Assembly: GCF_001983935.1 (NCBI RefSeq) | Contig: NZ_CP017641.1 | Coordinates: forward strand, 8,781,001 to 8,845,000 | Direction of reading: 5' to 3' | Source of the DNA: Fuerstiella marisgermanici | Lineage (GTDB): Bacteria > Planctomycetota > Planctomycetia > Planctomycetales > Planctomycetaceae | Length of the DNA stretch: 64,000 nt | Shown here: piece after piece, positions 27,824 to 37,053 of the stretch | Layout of the letters: each line of letters starts with the position of its first letter | Numbering within the stretch: position 1 is the first letter of the stretch | Notes under the pieces: generated by a model | What the model saw: only the letters and a program-made list of their open reading frames with translations | Database searches by the model: none | Told to the model about the DNA's origin: nothing | Made by a program: the position numbers and the translations under genes

Positions 27824-28798
27824 ATGCATAATCGTCCGAAAGTTTTTGTAACTCGAAATATCCCGTCAGCCGGTCTCGCAAAAATTCAGGCGGCAACGAC
27901 TTGCGAAGTGTGGCCGGAACGAATGCCGCCCTCACCGGACGTTCTGGCAGAAAAAGCCAGCGGGTGCGACGGCGTATTGACCCTGCTTAGCGATCGCATT
28001 GACGCGGATTTCTTTGACGCCGTGGGATCTCAATTGAAGGTCGTCAGCAACTTCGCTGTTGGCTACAACAACATCGACGTTGCCGAAGCAACCAAACGCG
28101 GCATCGTCGTCGGCAATACGCCGGATGTCCTGACGGATGCGACCGCAGACATTGCCGTGGCCCTGATGCTGGCTGCCGGCCGCTGTCTTCGTGAAGGGTT
28201 GGAAAACGTTGTGCGGAAAGAATGGCAAACGTGGGAGCCCATGGAATTTATCGGGCAGGACTTGAGCGGCAAAACGCTGGGAATTGTCGGCATGGGCCGG
28301 ATCGGACACGCAACTGCGAAACGCTGCCATTTCGGTTGGGGGATGAACGTGATCTACACGTCGCGGAGTGACAAACCGGAGTCCGACTCCGAGTTGGGGG
28401 CAAGTCGAGTGACCTTCGAACAACTTTTGGCGGACAGTGATTTCATTTCCGTGCACACGGATCTGAATCCGGAAACATCAAAGATGTTTGATTCCGCTGC
28501 ATTCAGTGGCATGAAGTCCAACGCTGTGTTTGTGAACACTGCTCGAGGCGGAGTTGTGGATCAGGATGCTTTGCAGAAAGCGTTGACGAATGGTGAGATC
28601 TTCGCGGCCGGTTTGGATGTGACGGAACCGGAACCGCTGCCCGACGACAGTCCGCTGCGTGACCTGCCAAACTGCTTCATCCTGCCCCACATCGGCAGCG
28701 GCACGGTTAAGAGTCGCGATGCGATGGCGGAGATCGCTGCCGATAACCTGCTGGCCGGGCTGGAAGGCAAGCCGCTGCGGCATCAGGTGACCGCGTGA
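27824..28798 (+). CDS. D-2-hydroxyacid dehydrogenase (glyoxylate/hydroxypyruvate reductase type)
   Basis: 324 residues from the ATG at 27824 (AGGA 6 bases upstream); a longer frame starts at 27773. It is an NAD(P)-dependent reductase of the D-isomer family. Visible: the NAD-binding GMGRIGHATAKRC (about 155-167), the substrate Arg in NTARGGVVDQDAL (about 231-243), the Glu in DVTEPEP (about 260-266) and the catalytic His in LPHIGSGT (about 284-291). GHD family members reduce glyoxylate or hydroxypyruvate; exact preference is uncertain. Its stop overlaps the GTG/ATG start of the next gene. Confidence 0.92.
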   Translation: MHNRPKVFVTRNIPSAGLAKIQAATTCEVWPERMPPSPDVLAEKASGCDGVLTLLSDRIDADFFDAVGSQLKVVSNFAVGYNNIDVAEATKRGIVVGNTPDVLTDATADIAVALMLAAGRCLREGLENVVRKEWQTWEPMEFIGQDLSGKTLGIVGMGRIGHATAKRCHFGWGMNVIYTSRSDKPESDSELGASRVTFEQLLADSDFISVHTDLNPETSKMFDSAAFSGMKSNAVFVNTARGGVVDQDALQKALTNGEIFAAGLDVTEPEPLPDDSPLRDLPNCFILPHIGSGTVKSRDAMAEIAADNLLAGLEGKPLRHQVTA

Positions 28799-29781
28799 TG
28801 TGCCCGATGACGACTTCGATGCGACACAATTTGATGCGACACGACCGGTCGAGAAGCCTGCTGCTGGTCGCCGCCGTGCTGCTGTTCAGTGGCTGCGGGG
28901 CGGAAGATTCGTCCCGCGTTGCTGGTACGGACGATCTGGCCAATGGCAGCGAATCGATCACCGTCGTGGCGACCAGCTACCCTGTGTTCGTTATGGCTTC
29001 GGAAATCGTGGGTGATGAGTGCGAAGTTGTTTTTCCTGCCGCCGACGCAACGTCACCTCAGGCATGGAAGACGTCGGCAAAAGACATCAGCGTCCTTCAG
29101 TCGGCCGACCTGATTCTGTTAAACGGAGCCGGTTATGAAGCGTGGGCTCAGCAGGTCAGCCTGCCGCGTTCAAGAACGGTCGAAACATCTGCCGCGTACG
29201 AATCGAAACTAAAGCGTGTGCAGGATTCGGTTTCGCATCAGCATGGTCCAGCCGGAGAAAACACGGGCGGAGACCTGCTGTGGGCCACATGGTTGGACCC
29301 ACAACTCGCCACTTTGCAGCTAAAGGCAATTGAGGGGGCACTGTCGAAGGTTGTTCCCGATCAACGTGCCGCGTTCGCCGCGCGCGGTCAGACGATTGCC
29401 GACCGACTTGCGAAGCTCGACCAGCAGATCGAGCAACTCGCCGCAGCAACAGCCGAAAAAGAAATGGTCGTGTTGAGCGTGGGCTCTGAATTCGAATACC
29501 TGACGGCCAGACTGGGCTGGAGCGTTCGCTGGTTGCCGGAGAGTGTCGATTCCGCTCGGCTGAATGAGACATTGGTGGATTTTGCAGATGCCGAGTCAGC
29601 TTCCAAACTCAACATCCTTCTGCATACTTCCAGCCTGATTTCGCCGTTACGCGAAGCCGCCGCTGAGCACGGGTTTCGGGCGGTGGAGATTGACCAGTGC
29701 GATCAGCCAATCGCCGAGCGGTCCGTGTGGGACAGGTTGCAGGGGAACATTGAGCGACTAAGCCACGCCGCAGGATCGTAG
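28795..29781 (+). CDS. ZnuA-like metal ABC solute-binding lipoprotein lacking the metal histidines
   Basis: 328 residues (GTG 28795; ATG 28798 is equally possible). A lipobox SGC follows a hydrophobic stretch (Cys near residue 34). The two-lobe cluster A-I fold is recognisable from AKDISVLQSADLILLNGAGYEAW and WLDPQLATLQ. At the three positions where ZnuA/TroA proteins place zinc or manganese ligands, His is replaced: the usual DPH reads SPQ, DPHxWLDP reads WATWLDP, and the third site reads GSEF. A His-containing loop (HQHG) remains before the helix. No permease or ATPase gene is adjacent. It may bind another ligand or be a scaffold. It overlaps the dehydrogenase gene. Confidence 0.8.
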   Translation: MMCPMTTSMRHNLMRHDRSRSLLLVAAVLLFSGCGAEDSSRVAGTDDLANGSESITVVATSYPVFVMASEIVGDECEVVFPAADATSPQAWKTSAKDISVLQSADLILLNGAGYEAWAQQVSLPRSRTVETSAAYESKLKRVQDSVSHQHGPAGENTGGDLLWATWLDPQLATLQLKAIEGALSKVVPDQRAAFAARGQTIADRLAKLDQQIEQLAAATAEKEMVVLSVGSEFEYLTARLGWSVRWLPESVDSARLNETLVDFADAESASKLNILLHTSSLISPLREAAAEHGFRAVEIDQCDQPIAERSVWDRLQGNIERLSHAAGS

Positions 29782-29885
29782 CCACGCCCTGCCGCTTCAG
29801 ACGTACAGAAAAGGTAGTGGCTGAGCTCGGAATTCGTTAGAGTTCCGCCAGCCACGCCGCCTGATTTTTCCGGAGCACACTGAAC

Positions 29886-30677
29886 TTGTCTCGTGAACTG
29901 CCGTATTCCGACGCACAACTCGAAGCGCTGGGGCTTGCGCGCGATCGGCTGGCGCGGCATATTGCGATCATCATGGACGGCAATGGGCGGTGGGCTCAAC
30001 AGCGAGGAATGCCACGCATTGAAGGTCATCGACGCGGTGTGAATTCTGTGCGAGCCGTCGTGGAAGAATGCTCTCGATTGGGGCTCGAGCAACTGACGCT
30101 GTACTGCTTTTCCAGTGAAAACTGGAAGCGCCCCAAGCTGGAACTCAGCCTGTTAATGAGTCTGCTGCGGCGTTATCTGGTTGAAGAACGCAAGCGCATC
30201 AACGAGCAGGGGTTGCGGTTTCGAGTGATCGGCCGGACCGATGAACTCGACCCTGCCATCCAGAAAGAAATTCGAATCACAGAAGAATCGGCGGCGGAAA
30301 ACGACGGCATGATGCTGTGCCTGGCCGTCAACTATGGTTCTCGCATGGAAATCACGGACGCCGTTCGAGCGATCGCAGAGAAGGTGCAGCAGGGCGAGAT
30401 TCATCCGGACGAAATTTCGGAGCAGACGGTGGCCAGTCATCTGATGACCAGCGGCATGCCCGATCCGGACTTGCTGATTCGTACGGCCAACCAACTTCGC
30501 ATCAGCAACTACCTTTTGTGGCAGATCAGCTATTCTGAAATCTGGATCACCGACTGCTTCTGGCCGGACTTTCGAGAAGAACAGCTGCATCAGGCGCTGA
30601 AGGATTTTGCCGCTCGAGACCGGCGGTTTGGTGGGTTGAATCCGTCCAGTGACCAGGCGGCGTCGAATAGCAGCTAG
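29886..30677 (+). CDS. uppS: Isoprenyl transferase (undecaprenyl diphosphate synthase)
   Basis: 263 residues from TTG 29886, with GGAG about 10 bases upstream. It makes the C55 lipid carrier for cell-wall and glycan synthesis from FPP and IPP, on the inner face of the membrane. The catalytic MDGNGRWA with GHRRGV (about 36-43 and 54-59), YCFSSENWKRP and the C-terminal WPDF are typical of cis-prenyltransferases. The usual SGE triad between RT and R.SN reads ANQ here (RTANQLRISNY). It is followed by cdsA, the common uppS-cdsA order. Confidence 0.94.
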   Translation: MSRELPYSDAQLEALGLARDRLARHIAIIMDGNGRWAQQRGMPRIEGHRRGVNSVRAVVEECSRLGLEQLTLYCFSSENWKRPKLELSLLMSLLRRYLVEERKRINEQGLRFRVIGRTDELDPAIQKEIRITEESAAENDGMMLCLAVNYGSRMEITDAVRAIAEKVQQGEIHPDEISEQTVASHLMTSGMPDPDLLIRTANQLRISNYLLWQISYSEIWITDCFWPDFREEQLHQALKDFAARDRRFGGLNPSSDQAASNSS

Positions 30678-30798
30678 ACGCCGGTTCGGATGTGGCTTTT
30701 TACATTCAGGAAAATTTGCAGAGCGACCTGCGGGAGCGTTTCCGAAGGGTAGCTCGAATGATCTGAGGCACTGGCCTCAATAGTCAAGGTAAGTGAAA

Positions 30799-31695
30799 AT
30801 GCTGGGCTGGCGTCTGACGATTTCCGCCATTCTGATCCCAACACTGCTGCTGCTTTTCCGCTGGGATGCAAGCCTTGGCAAGGGAGCACCCGTGTTGCTG
30901 GTGATGGCGCTGTTGCTGACGATTCGCGGCAGTTACGAAATGTGCCACCTGCTGCAAACTCGAAATTTCCGACCGTCTTTCGAGGTCACGGCCGCATGCA
31001 ACGTGACCGTACTTCTGGCGGCGTGGGCGCATGCAAGAATGACGGGCGTGCCGGACGGACGACTCGGTTTGCTGGTGTCTCTGGGACTAATTGCAGCTGC
31101 TCTGTTCGCCTCTTTGCTGGTGCTGTTGCTGCTGGAAGCCTGTCGGTACCGCAAGCCCGGCCAATCCATGGAATCACTGTCGGCCAATCTGTTGACCGTC
31201 GTCTATGCCGGCGGACTTCTGGCCGTGCTGGCTCAGTTTCGCTGGTTTCCAGGCGAGGCGCTCGGCTATTTCGCCATCGGATCCGTGATCATTTCCGTCA
31301 AGAGCGGCGACGTCATGGCCTACACGTTCGGTCGGTTGTGGGGCAAACGAAAAATGGTTCCGACACTCAGCCCCGGAAAAACATGGATGGGCGGTATGGG
31401 AGCCATCGTCGGAAGTTGCCTTGGCGCGTGGCTGTGGCTTTCTTTCGGCGGCCGGCTGTTCGCTGCAAGTCCCGTTGTCACGAGCCTTGAATGTGTCTTC
31501 GCGTACGGAGCCACCATGGGTGTCGTCGGCCTGATTGGTGACTTGTGCGAATCGCTGATCAAGCGCGATTGCGAAAAGAAGGATTCCGCCCAGTTGCTAC
31601 CTGGCTTCGGCGGGCTGTTGGACCTGCTCGACAGCCCGCTTTTTGCCGCGCCAGTCGCTCTGGCCTGGTGGGCTTTGTGGCCACCGGCGATGTGA
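30799..31695 (+). CDS. cdsA: Phosphatidate cytidylyltransferase
   Basis: 298 residues from the ATG at 30799, chosen because AAGG lies 9 bases upstream; a GTG occurs two codons earlier. An integral membrane enzyme that makes CDP-diacylglycerol from phosphatidate and CTP. About eight hydrophobic helices; SPGKTWMGG (about 190) and the C-terminal CDS signature [20 protein letters not shown] then [12 protein letters not shown]. The signature normally reads PGHGGxLDRxDS; here His is Phe and Arg is Leu. It lies 121 bases after uppS and is followed by the methyltransferase operator. Confidence 0.92.
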   Translation: MLGWRLTISAILIPTLLLLFRWDASLGKGAPVLLVMALLLTIRGSYEMCHLLQTRNFRPSFEVTAACNVTVLLAAWAHARMTGVPDGRLGLLVSLGLIAAALFASLLVLLLLEACRYRKPGQSMESLSANLLTVVYAGGLLAVLAQFRWFPGEALGYFAIGSVIISVKSGDVMAYTFGRLWGKRKMVPTLSPGKTWMGGMGAIVGSCLGAWLWLSFGGRLFAASPVVTSLECVFAYGATMGVVGLIGDLCESLIKRDCEKKDSAQLLPGFGGLLDLLDSPLFAAPVALAWWALWPPAM

Positions 31696-31720
31696 AGCGG
31701 CCGGATGCGTTGCGACGCTT

Positions 31721-31752
31721 GGAGAAAGTGATATCATGCTATCACTTTCTCC
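31721..31752. promoter_or_regulatory. Perfect 13-bp palindrome, putative operator of the methyltransferase gene
   Basis: GGAGAAAGTGATA (31721-31733) and TATCACTTTCTCC (31740-31752) are exact reverse complements separated by TCATGC. The site ends just before the AGAGG ribosome-binding site of the gene at 31766, whose product starts with a ribbon-helix-helix DNA-binding domain. Autoregulation is an inference. The palindrome has no T run, so it is not an obvious terminator for cdsA. Confidence 0.7.
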
Positions 31753-31765
31753 CAGAGGTAGGCTC

Positions 31766-32971
31766 ATGACTGCTCAGATCATCGTCAGAAATGTACCGCC
31801 GCAGATTAAAGACTGGCTGGCCGAAGGTCGCAACGACGGAGTCAGCCAGAACGAGCGAATTCTTTCTGCGCTGGAGACCGCGTATCGGCAACGCCGGCAA
31901 GTTCGTCAGCCGAGTTTGTTTCCTGATGCAGATTGGATGCCGTCCGATCAGGGGGACATTGAACAGGATCCGCCTCTATTCAAATTTGTTGACCTGTTTG
32001 CCGGTATCGGCGGCATGCGTCTGGGCCTGACTGCGGTTGGCGGTGAATGCGTCTTTACGTGCGAACTTGATCGCTACTGTCGGAAAACGTATTCCGCCTG
32101 GTTTGGCGATAACGACATCGCGGAAGATATCACCAAGCTGAAAATTCGCGATATTCCGCAGCATGACGTGCTTGCGGCCGGTTTTCCGTGCCAGCCGTTT
32201 TCGCTCGCAGGTGTTTCCAAAAAGAATAGTCTCGGGCGCAATCACGGCTTCCTCGACAAGACCCAGGGCACGCTGTTTTTTCATCTCGCCAACATCATCG
32301 ATGCAAAGAAGCCGCCGATTATATTGCTGGAAAACGTAAAGAACCTTCGGTCGCACGACAAAGGGAAAACTTGGAAGACGATTTATGATCGGCTTGATGA
32401 ACTGGGCTATGAGGTCTTCGATAAGGTGATTGACGCGGCCGATTATGTGCCGCAACATCGCGAGCGAATCTTTATCGTAGGGTTTCGGCGTTCCGTGTTT
32501 ACCAGCAACGTGAAGTTCCAGTTCCCCGCGCCGCCGTCCGGGCCGCGTCCGAGACTCGGCTCCATCCTGGAAGACAGCGTCGATGACAAATACACGCTCA
32601 CCGACAACCTATGGAAATACCTCGTCGACTACGCAGAAAAGCACAGGCAGCGAGGGAACGGGTTCGGATACGGAATTGGAGACCGTGACGGCGTCAGTCG
32701 TACTTTGAGCGCACGGTACTACAAAGACGGCTCAGAAATCCTGATCGCTCAGGACGGCAAGAACCCGCGTCGCCTGACGCCGCGTGAATGTCGGGCGTTG
32801 ATGGGCTTTCCCGATCACTTGGACATTCAAGTGTCTGATATGCAGGCCTACAAGCAATTCGGCAACGCTTTAGTGCCGAAGATTGTTGAGCACGTCGGTT
32901 CCGAGATCGTGAAGGTGATGAAATGGCAACTGCTTCGGAAAAGCAAGAGTGGCTGTTTGCTGAAGAAATAA
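31766..32971 (+). CDS. C5-cytosine DNA methyltransferase (Dcm-like) with N-terminal ribbon-helix-helix domain
   Basis: 401 residues from the ATG at 31766 (AGAGG 7-12 bases upstream); the longer frame to 31643 would run through the palindrome. Residues 1-45 look like an Arc/FitA-type RHH domain ([15 protein letters not shown], then [12 protein letters not shown]). The methyltransferase motifs follow in order: [23 protein letters not shown] with the catalytic Cys, [39 protein letters not shown] and X FGNALV. The target-recognition region ([22 protein letters not shown]) resembles the Dcm/EcoRII/SsoII group, which methylates CCWGG or CCNGG; the target is inferred. No intact restriction endonuclease follows. 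Confidence 0.92.
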   Translation: MTAQIIVRNVPPQIKDWLAEGRNDGVSQNERILSALETAYRQRRQVRQPSLFPDADWMPSDQGDIEQDPPLFKFVDLFAGIGGMRLGLTAVGGECVFTCELDRYCRKTYSAWFGDNDIAEDITKLKIRDIPQHDVLAAGFPCQPFSLAGVSKKNSLGRNHGFLDKTQGTLFFHLANIIDAKKPPIILLENVKNLRSHDKGKTWKTIYDRLDELGYEVFDKVIDAADYVPQHRERIFIVGFRRSVFTSNVKFQFPAPPSGPRPRLGSILEDSVDDKYTLTDNLWKYLVDYAEKHRQRGNGFGYGIGDRDGVSRTLSARYYKDGSEILIAQDGKNPRRLTPRECRALMGFPDHLDIQVSDMQAYKQFGNALVPKIVEHVGSEIVKVMKWQLLRKSKSGCLLKK

Positions 32972-32988
32972 CCGCGTCTGCAGCTTGA
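32923..32988 (+). pseudogene. Tiny ORF overlapping the methyltransferase end, possible remnant of a partner gene
   Basis: A 21-codon frame (begins [12 protein letters not shown]) starts inside the methyltransferase 3' end in another reading frame, with AAGGTG 6 bases before its ATG, and stops after 66 bases. The overlapping, well-placed start is what one expects of a coupled second gene such as a restriction enzyme, here cut short. It may equally be a chance ORF. Confidence 0.3.
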
Positions 32989-33320
32989 TCCCGCTAAACG
33001 AAATCGCGGCTGCCGCCATTCGTTGGCCCGTCAAAAGCCGCTTTGCCGCCGACCCGTCGGATGGGGAAAAGTTTGACTGTTTTTCCCGGAATTTGGGGCC
33101 GATGCTGTGCGTGCGGCCCTGCCCCTTCGTGGTACTTTGATACCGTCGCGATATGATGGGGCTCAGGGACGTTCGAGGCGTTGCTGACGCACAGCTTGCA
33201 CGAAATGCGAGGGGAACTGATCTGCACTGCGGCGGTTTTCTTCTGTGTTTTCTGCGTCTTCCGTGGTCCCCCTCCCCTGCGACTCAATTGCACTGATTTT
33301 CTAACGGAGCTCCGATCCTC
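32989..33320. other. Gene-free interval between methyltransferase and dnaE
   Basis: About 330 bases. I see no ORF with protein-like composition on either strand; the long minus-strand frame here runs into dnaE and is an antisense shadow. The sequence near 33235-33270 is C/T-rich (CTTCTGTGTTTTCTGCGTCT). It may hold the dnaE promoter and any decayed remnant of a methyltransferase partner. Confidence 0.4.
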
Positions 33321-36300
33321 ATGATCGACATCAATACGGACATCACCGAAGCACCGTCCGGCAATCGGCCGTTTGCTCATTTGCACTGTCACACGCACTT
33401 TAGTTTGCTGGACGGGGTCAACCGGATTCCGGAGCTGGTCAATCAGGTCAAAAAGCTGGGCATGAATTCGATTGCCATGACCGACCATGGCAACCTGGGC
33501 GGAGCCATGGAGTTCTACAACACGTGCAAGAAAGGCGACGTTAAACCCATCATCGGGTACGAAGCCTATGTTGCTCCGGGGCGGCGCACCGACCGCAGCG
33601 CGACTCGGCAAAAAGAGGCTCAGTCCCACTTAACGTTGCTGGCCATGAACCAGAAGGGTTTCGACAACCTGATCAAGATGGCGTCGACTGCGTACCTGGA
33701 AGGCTTCCACTACAAGCCGCGTATTGACAGGGAGCTTCTGGAAGAATTTAACGAAGGCATCATTTGCCTTTCCGGCTGCGCGTCTTCGGAACTTTCGAAG
33801 ATGCTGCTGGCGGAAAAAAATGACGAAGCTAAACAGCTTTGCGAATGGTACACGCGAGTCTTCGGCGACCGTTTTTACATGGAAATCCAGGATGCGGGCT
33901 TTGAGATTCAGAAGCAGTGTCTGGAACTCACGGTCGATCTTGCCAACAAAATGGGCCTGCCTCTGGTTGCCACCAATGACGCTCACTATTTGACTCGGGA
34001 CGACGCGAAAGTTCAGGACGTTTTGCTGTGCGTGAACACTCGCACAACCAAAGACGATCCGAACCGCATGAAGATGTCCAACGATGGCTTGTACATCTGC
34101 AGTCCGGAAGAAATGTATACGACGTTCAGCGGGCTGGAAGAAGCCGTATCGATGTCGCAGACCATCGCGGATCGAGTCGACATTGAACTGCACGACCGCA
34201 AGCTTTACCCCGTTTTCCGGCCGCCCGAAAACAAGACGGACATCGACTACCTGAAGGAACTCTGCAATGAACGCATGTATGAACGCTACGGCGACGAACT
34301 GACGGATGCTCATTGGGATCGGCTGAAGTACGAACTCAGCGTGATCGAAGAGAAAGGCTACGCCAGTTACTTTTTGATCGTGTGGGACTTTGTTGAGTTC
34401 GCTCGGAAGAATGGCATTCCCTGCGGTGCCCGAGGTTCCGCGTGCGGTGCCATCGTCGCGTTTCTGCTGCGTCTGGGCGATGTGTGTCCTTTGAAGTACG
34501 ACCTGCTGTTCGAACGATTTCTGGACCCCAGCCGTAACGAACCGCCCGATATCGATATCGACTTCTGCCGCGATCGTCGTCAGATGGTGATCGACTACAC
34601 CAAAGAGACGTACGGCGAAATGAACGTCGCCCAGATCGGCACGTACGGCACGCTAAAGGCCAAGAATGCCATCCGCGATGTTGGCCGAGCCCTCAACGTG
34701 CCGCTGCCGCGCGTGAATGAGCTGGCGAAGATGATTCCTGATGAGCTGAACATCAAGCTGAAAGACGCTCTGGAAAAAAGTCCCGACCTGAAAGCTGCGT
34801 ACGATGGCGATCCGGTGGCTCAGGAACTGCTTGACTATGCCATTTCCGTAGAGGGGCTGGCTCGCAGTATGGGGACTCACGCAGCGGGCGTTGTTGTGGC
34901 CGATGTGCCGCTGGATACGGTCGTTCCTCTGCAGAAGATTACCGGCAAGAAGGACATTATCACTCAGTGGGACGGCCCGACGATCGAAGACATCGGCCTG
35001 CTGAAGATGGACTTTTTGGGTCTGAGAAACCTGACCATTCTGGACAAAGCTGTAAAGAACGTGCAGCGGAGTCACCCGGACTTTACGTTGCAGTATGTTC
35101 AGGAGCACCTGGAGGACAAGAAGACGTTCGCGTTGCTGCAACGCGGCGAAACCAAGGGCGTGTTTCAGTTGGAGTCTGGCGGGATGCGAGACCTGCTGAC
35201 CAAGATGAAGCCCGACTGTTTTGAAGACATCATCGCGACGTCTGCGTTGTATCGTCCCGGCCCGCTGGAAGGCGGAATGGTGATGGAATACGTCGACGTG
35301 AAAAACGGTCGTAAGCAGCCGCGTAAGGTGCATCCAGTAGTCGACGAGGTTTTGGAAGAAACCTACGGCGTGATGGTGTACCAGGAACAGGTCATGCGGA
35401 TTCTAAACCGCGTCGGCAACGTCGAACTGGCCAGTGCGTACAAATGTATTAAGGCCATCAGTAAGAAGAAACAGTCGATCATCGACAGTTTCCATGGCGA
35501 ATACATTGCGGGTGCCGAAGCCAACGGCATTTCTACAAAACTGGCCGACGAATTGTGGAACCTGATCGTTGCCTTCGCTGGGTACGGTTTCAATAAATCG
35601 CATTCCACGGCCTACGGTTTGATCGCTTACGAAACCGCATATCTGAAGGCTCACTATCCGGTCGAGTTTATGGCGGCACTGCTAAGCTGCGGGATGGAAA
35701 GCAGCGAACGCATTGCGGAGCACGTCGACGATTCGCGACGCCAGAACATCGAAGTGTTGCCTCCGGATGTGAATACGTCGGAAGTGGAGTTCGCTGTTGT
35801 TGGCGACAAAATTTCGTTTGGTATGGGGGCCATCAAAGGCGTGGGCGAAGCCGCCTTGGAAGCGATGGTTGCCGAACGCCAGGAGAACGGTCCGTTCCGA
35901 GACATCTTTGATCTTGCAGAACGAGTCGATCCGAAAGCACTGAATAAGTCGGCGTTGGAAGTGCTGATCAAAGTCGGTGCGTTGGATAACCTGCCTGGCA
36001 ATCGAGCTCAGCAGTTAGAAGTGGTTGAACGAGCGGTCCAGTCGGCCGTGCAGAAGGCCAAAGACAAGGCCAGCGGTCAGATGAACCTGTTTGGCGGCGA
36101 TGACGACGAAGAGGAAGTCGGTGCCGACGGCGAAGTCGTCATCAATCTGCCGGACGTTCCCGACTGGCCGAAGCCTCAGAAACTGCAGGCCGAAAAAGAC
36201 TGTCTTGGATTCTACCTGACGTCGCACCCACTGGCTCAGCATTCCAAACGCATCAGCAGGTACGCTCAAACGACAAACAAGCAGCTCGCCGACATGGACG

Positions 36301-36977
36301 ACGGAGCGATTGTGACGATCGCCGGCATGGTCGGTTCGATCAAGATTGCGACAGCGAAAAAGACCAACGCGAACGGCCAGAATAAGTATGCCAACTTCGA
36401 CCTTGAAGACGCGACGGGCATCATTCGCTGCATTGCGTGGCCGTCGGATTACGATCGGTTTAAAGAACTGATCAAGCCGGAAAATATCGTAATCGTGCAG
36501 GGGAAGGTGGATCGTCGTGGGCGAGAGCCCAACATCGTGGCGAATCGCATCATGACGCTCGATCAGGCGGATAAAGAGTTCACAACTCAGGTTGCGATTA
36601 AGTTCGATCGCGGACTGCATTCGCTGGACGATGTGGAGAACGTGCGAAAAGTTCTGGGGCGGTTTCCCGGCGCCACCGATGTGATTCTGGTGGTCGATAG
36701 CGTTGATTCAGGGGCGGAAGCTGCAAATGGAAGCAGCAATAGCTCGACACTGGAAACTCAGACCGCAGAGGGCGGCACGGCGGTTGCTGAAGCTGACACA
36801 GCCACGGCGACCGATGCTTCCAATCGCATTCGCTACATTCTGACCACAGGCAAAGATTGCCAGGTGACCGTGGGGCCGGAATTCCAGCAGGCGTTGAAAG
36901 ATGCCATCGGTGAGGACTTCTACGAACTGAAGGCCGGTAAGTCGTCCAACGGTGGCGGCGGTTCTACGGGGCGTTGA
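33321..36977 (+). CDS. dnaE: DNA polymerase III alpha subunit (replicative polymerase)
   Basis: 1218 residues. The replicative C-family polymerase. Order: an N-terminal PHP domain (HLHCHTHFSLLDG at about 20-32, DHGNLGG at about 55-61), the palm with catalytic Asp residues in PPDIDIDFCRDRRQ (about 408-421), fingers, a helix-hairpin-helix region, then an OB fold (about 995-1080). An internal clamp-binding motif QMNLFG lies near residue 919, followed by an acidic linker. The C-terminus beyond 1130 is Ser/Ala/Glu-rich and ends in Gly/Ser repeats. PHP metal residues appear intact, so proofreading by this domain is conceivable. It is a single gene after a gene-free interval. Confidence 0.96.
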   Translation: MIDINTDITEAPSGNRPFAHLHCHTHFSLLDGVNRIPELVNQVKKLGMNSIAMTDHGNLGGAMEFYNTCKKGDVKPIIGYEAYVAPGRRTDRSATRQKEAQSHLTLLAMNQKGFDNLIKMASTAYLEGFHYKPRIDRELLEEFNEGIICLSGCASSELSKMLLAEKNDEAKQLCEWYTRVFGDRFYMEIQDAGFEIQKQCLELTVDLANKMGLPLVATNDAHYLTRDDAKVQDVLLCVNTRTTKDDPNRMKMSNDGLYICSPEEMYTTFSGLEEAVSMSQTIADRVDIELHDRKLYPVFRPPENKTDIDYLKELCNERMYERYGDELTDAHWDRLKYELSVIEEKGYASYFLIVWDFVEFARKNGIPCGARGSACGAIVAFLLRLGDVCPLKYDLLFERFLDPSRNEPPDIDIDFCRDRRQMVIDYTKETYGEMNVAQIGTYGTLKAKNAIRDVGRALNVPLPRVNELAKMIPDELNIKLKDALEKSPDLKAAYDGDPVAQELLDYAISVEGLARSMGTHAAGVVVADVPLDTVVPLQKITGKKDIITQWDGPTIEDIGLLKMDFLGLRNLTILDKAVKNVQRSHPDFTLQYVQEHLEDKKTFALLQRGETKGVFQLESGGMRDLLTKMKPDCFEDIIATSALYRPGPLEGGMVMEYVDVKNGRKQPRKVHPVVDEVLEETYGVMVYQEQVMRILNRVGNVELASAYKCIKAISKKKQSIIDSFHGEYIAGAEANGISTKLADELWNLIVAFAGYGFNKSHSTAYGLIAYETAYLKAHYPVEFMAALLSCGMESSERIAEHVDDSRRQNIEVLPPDVNTSEVEFAVVGDKISFGMGAIKGVGEAALEAMVAERQENGPFRDIFDLAERVDPKALNKSALEVLIKVGALDNLPGNRAQQLEVVERAVQSAVQKAKDKASGQMNLFGGDDDEEEVGADGEVVINLPDVPDWPKPQKLQAEKDCLGFYLTSHPLAQHSKRISRYAQTTNKQLADMDDGAIVTIAGMVGSIKIATAKKTNANGQNKYANFDLEDATGIIRCIAWPSDYDRFKELIKPENIVIVQGKVDRRGREPNIVANRIMTLDQADKEFTTQVAIKFDRGLHSLDDVENVRKVLGRFPGATDVILVVDSVDSGAEAANGSSNSSTLETQTAEGGTAVAEADTATATDASNRIRYILTTGKDCQVTVGPEFQQALKDAIGEDFYELKAGKSSNGGGGSTGR

Positions 36978-37053
36978 CGAAGCGACGCCGACAATACAAA
37001 CTAGCGTCAAGCATCGAAGTTGTTGGAATACTCTGACCTCATGGAGGTGAGTG

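Noticed and set aside
31643..31765. Longer N-terminus of the methyltransferase
   Set aside because: It would translate through the palindrome and has no ribosome-binding site; the ATG at 31766 has AGAGG and begins the RHH domain.
32994..33629. Long minus-strand ORF across the dnaE start
   Set aside because: It overlaps the certain PHP domain of dnaE and is an antisense shadow.
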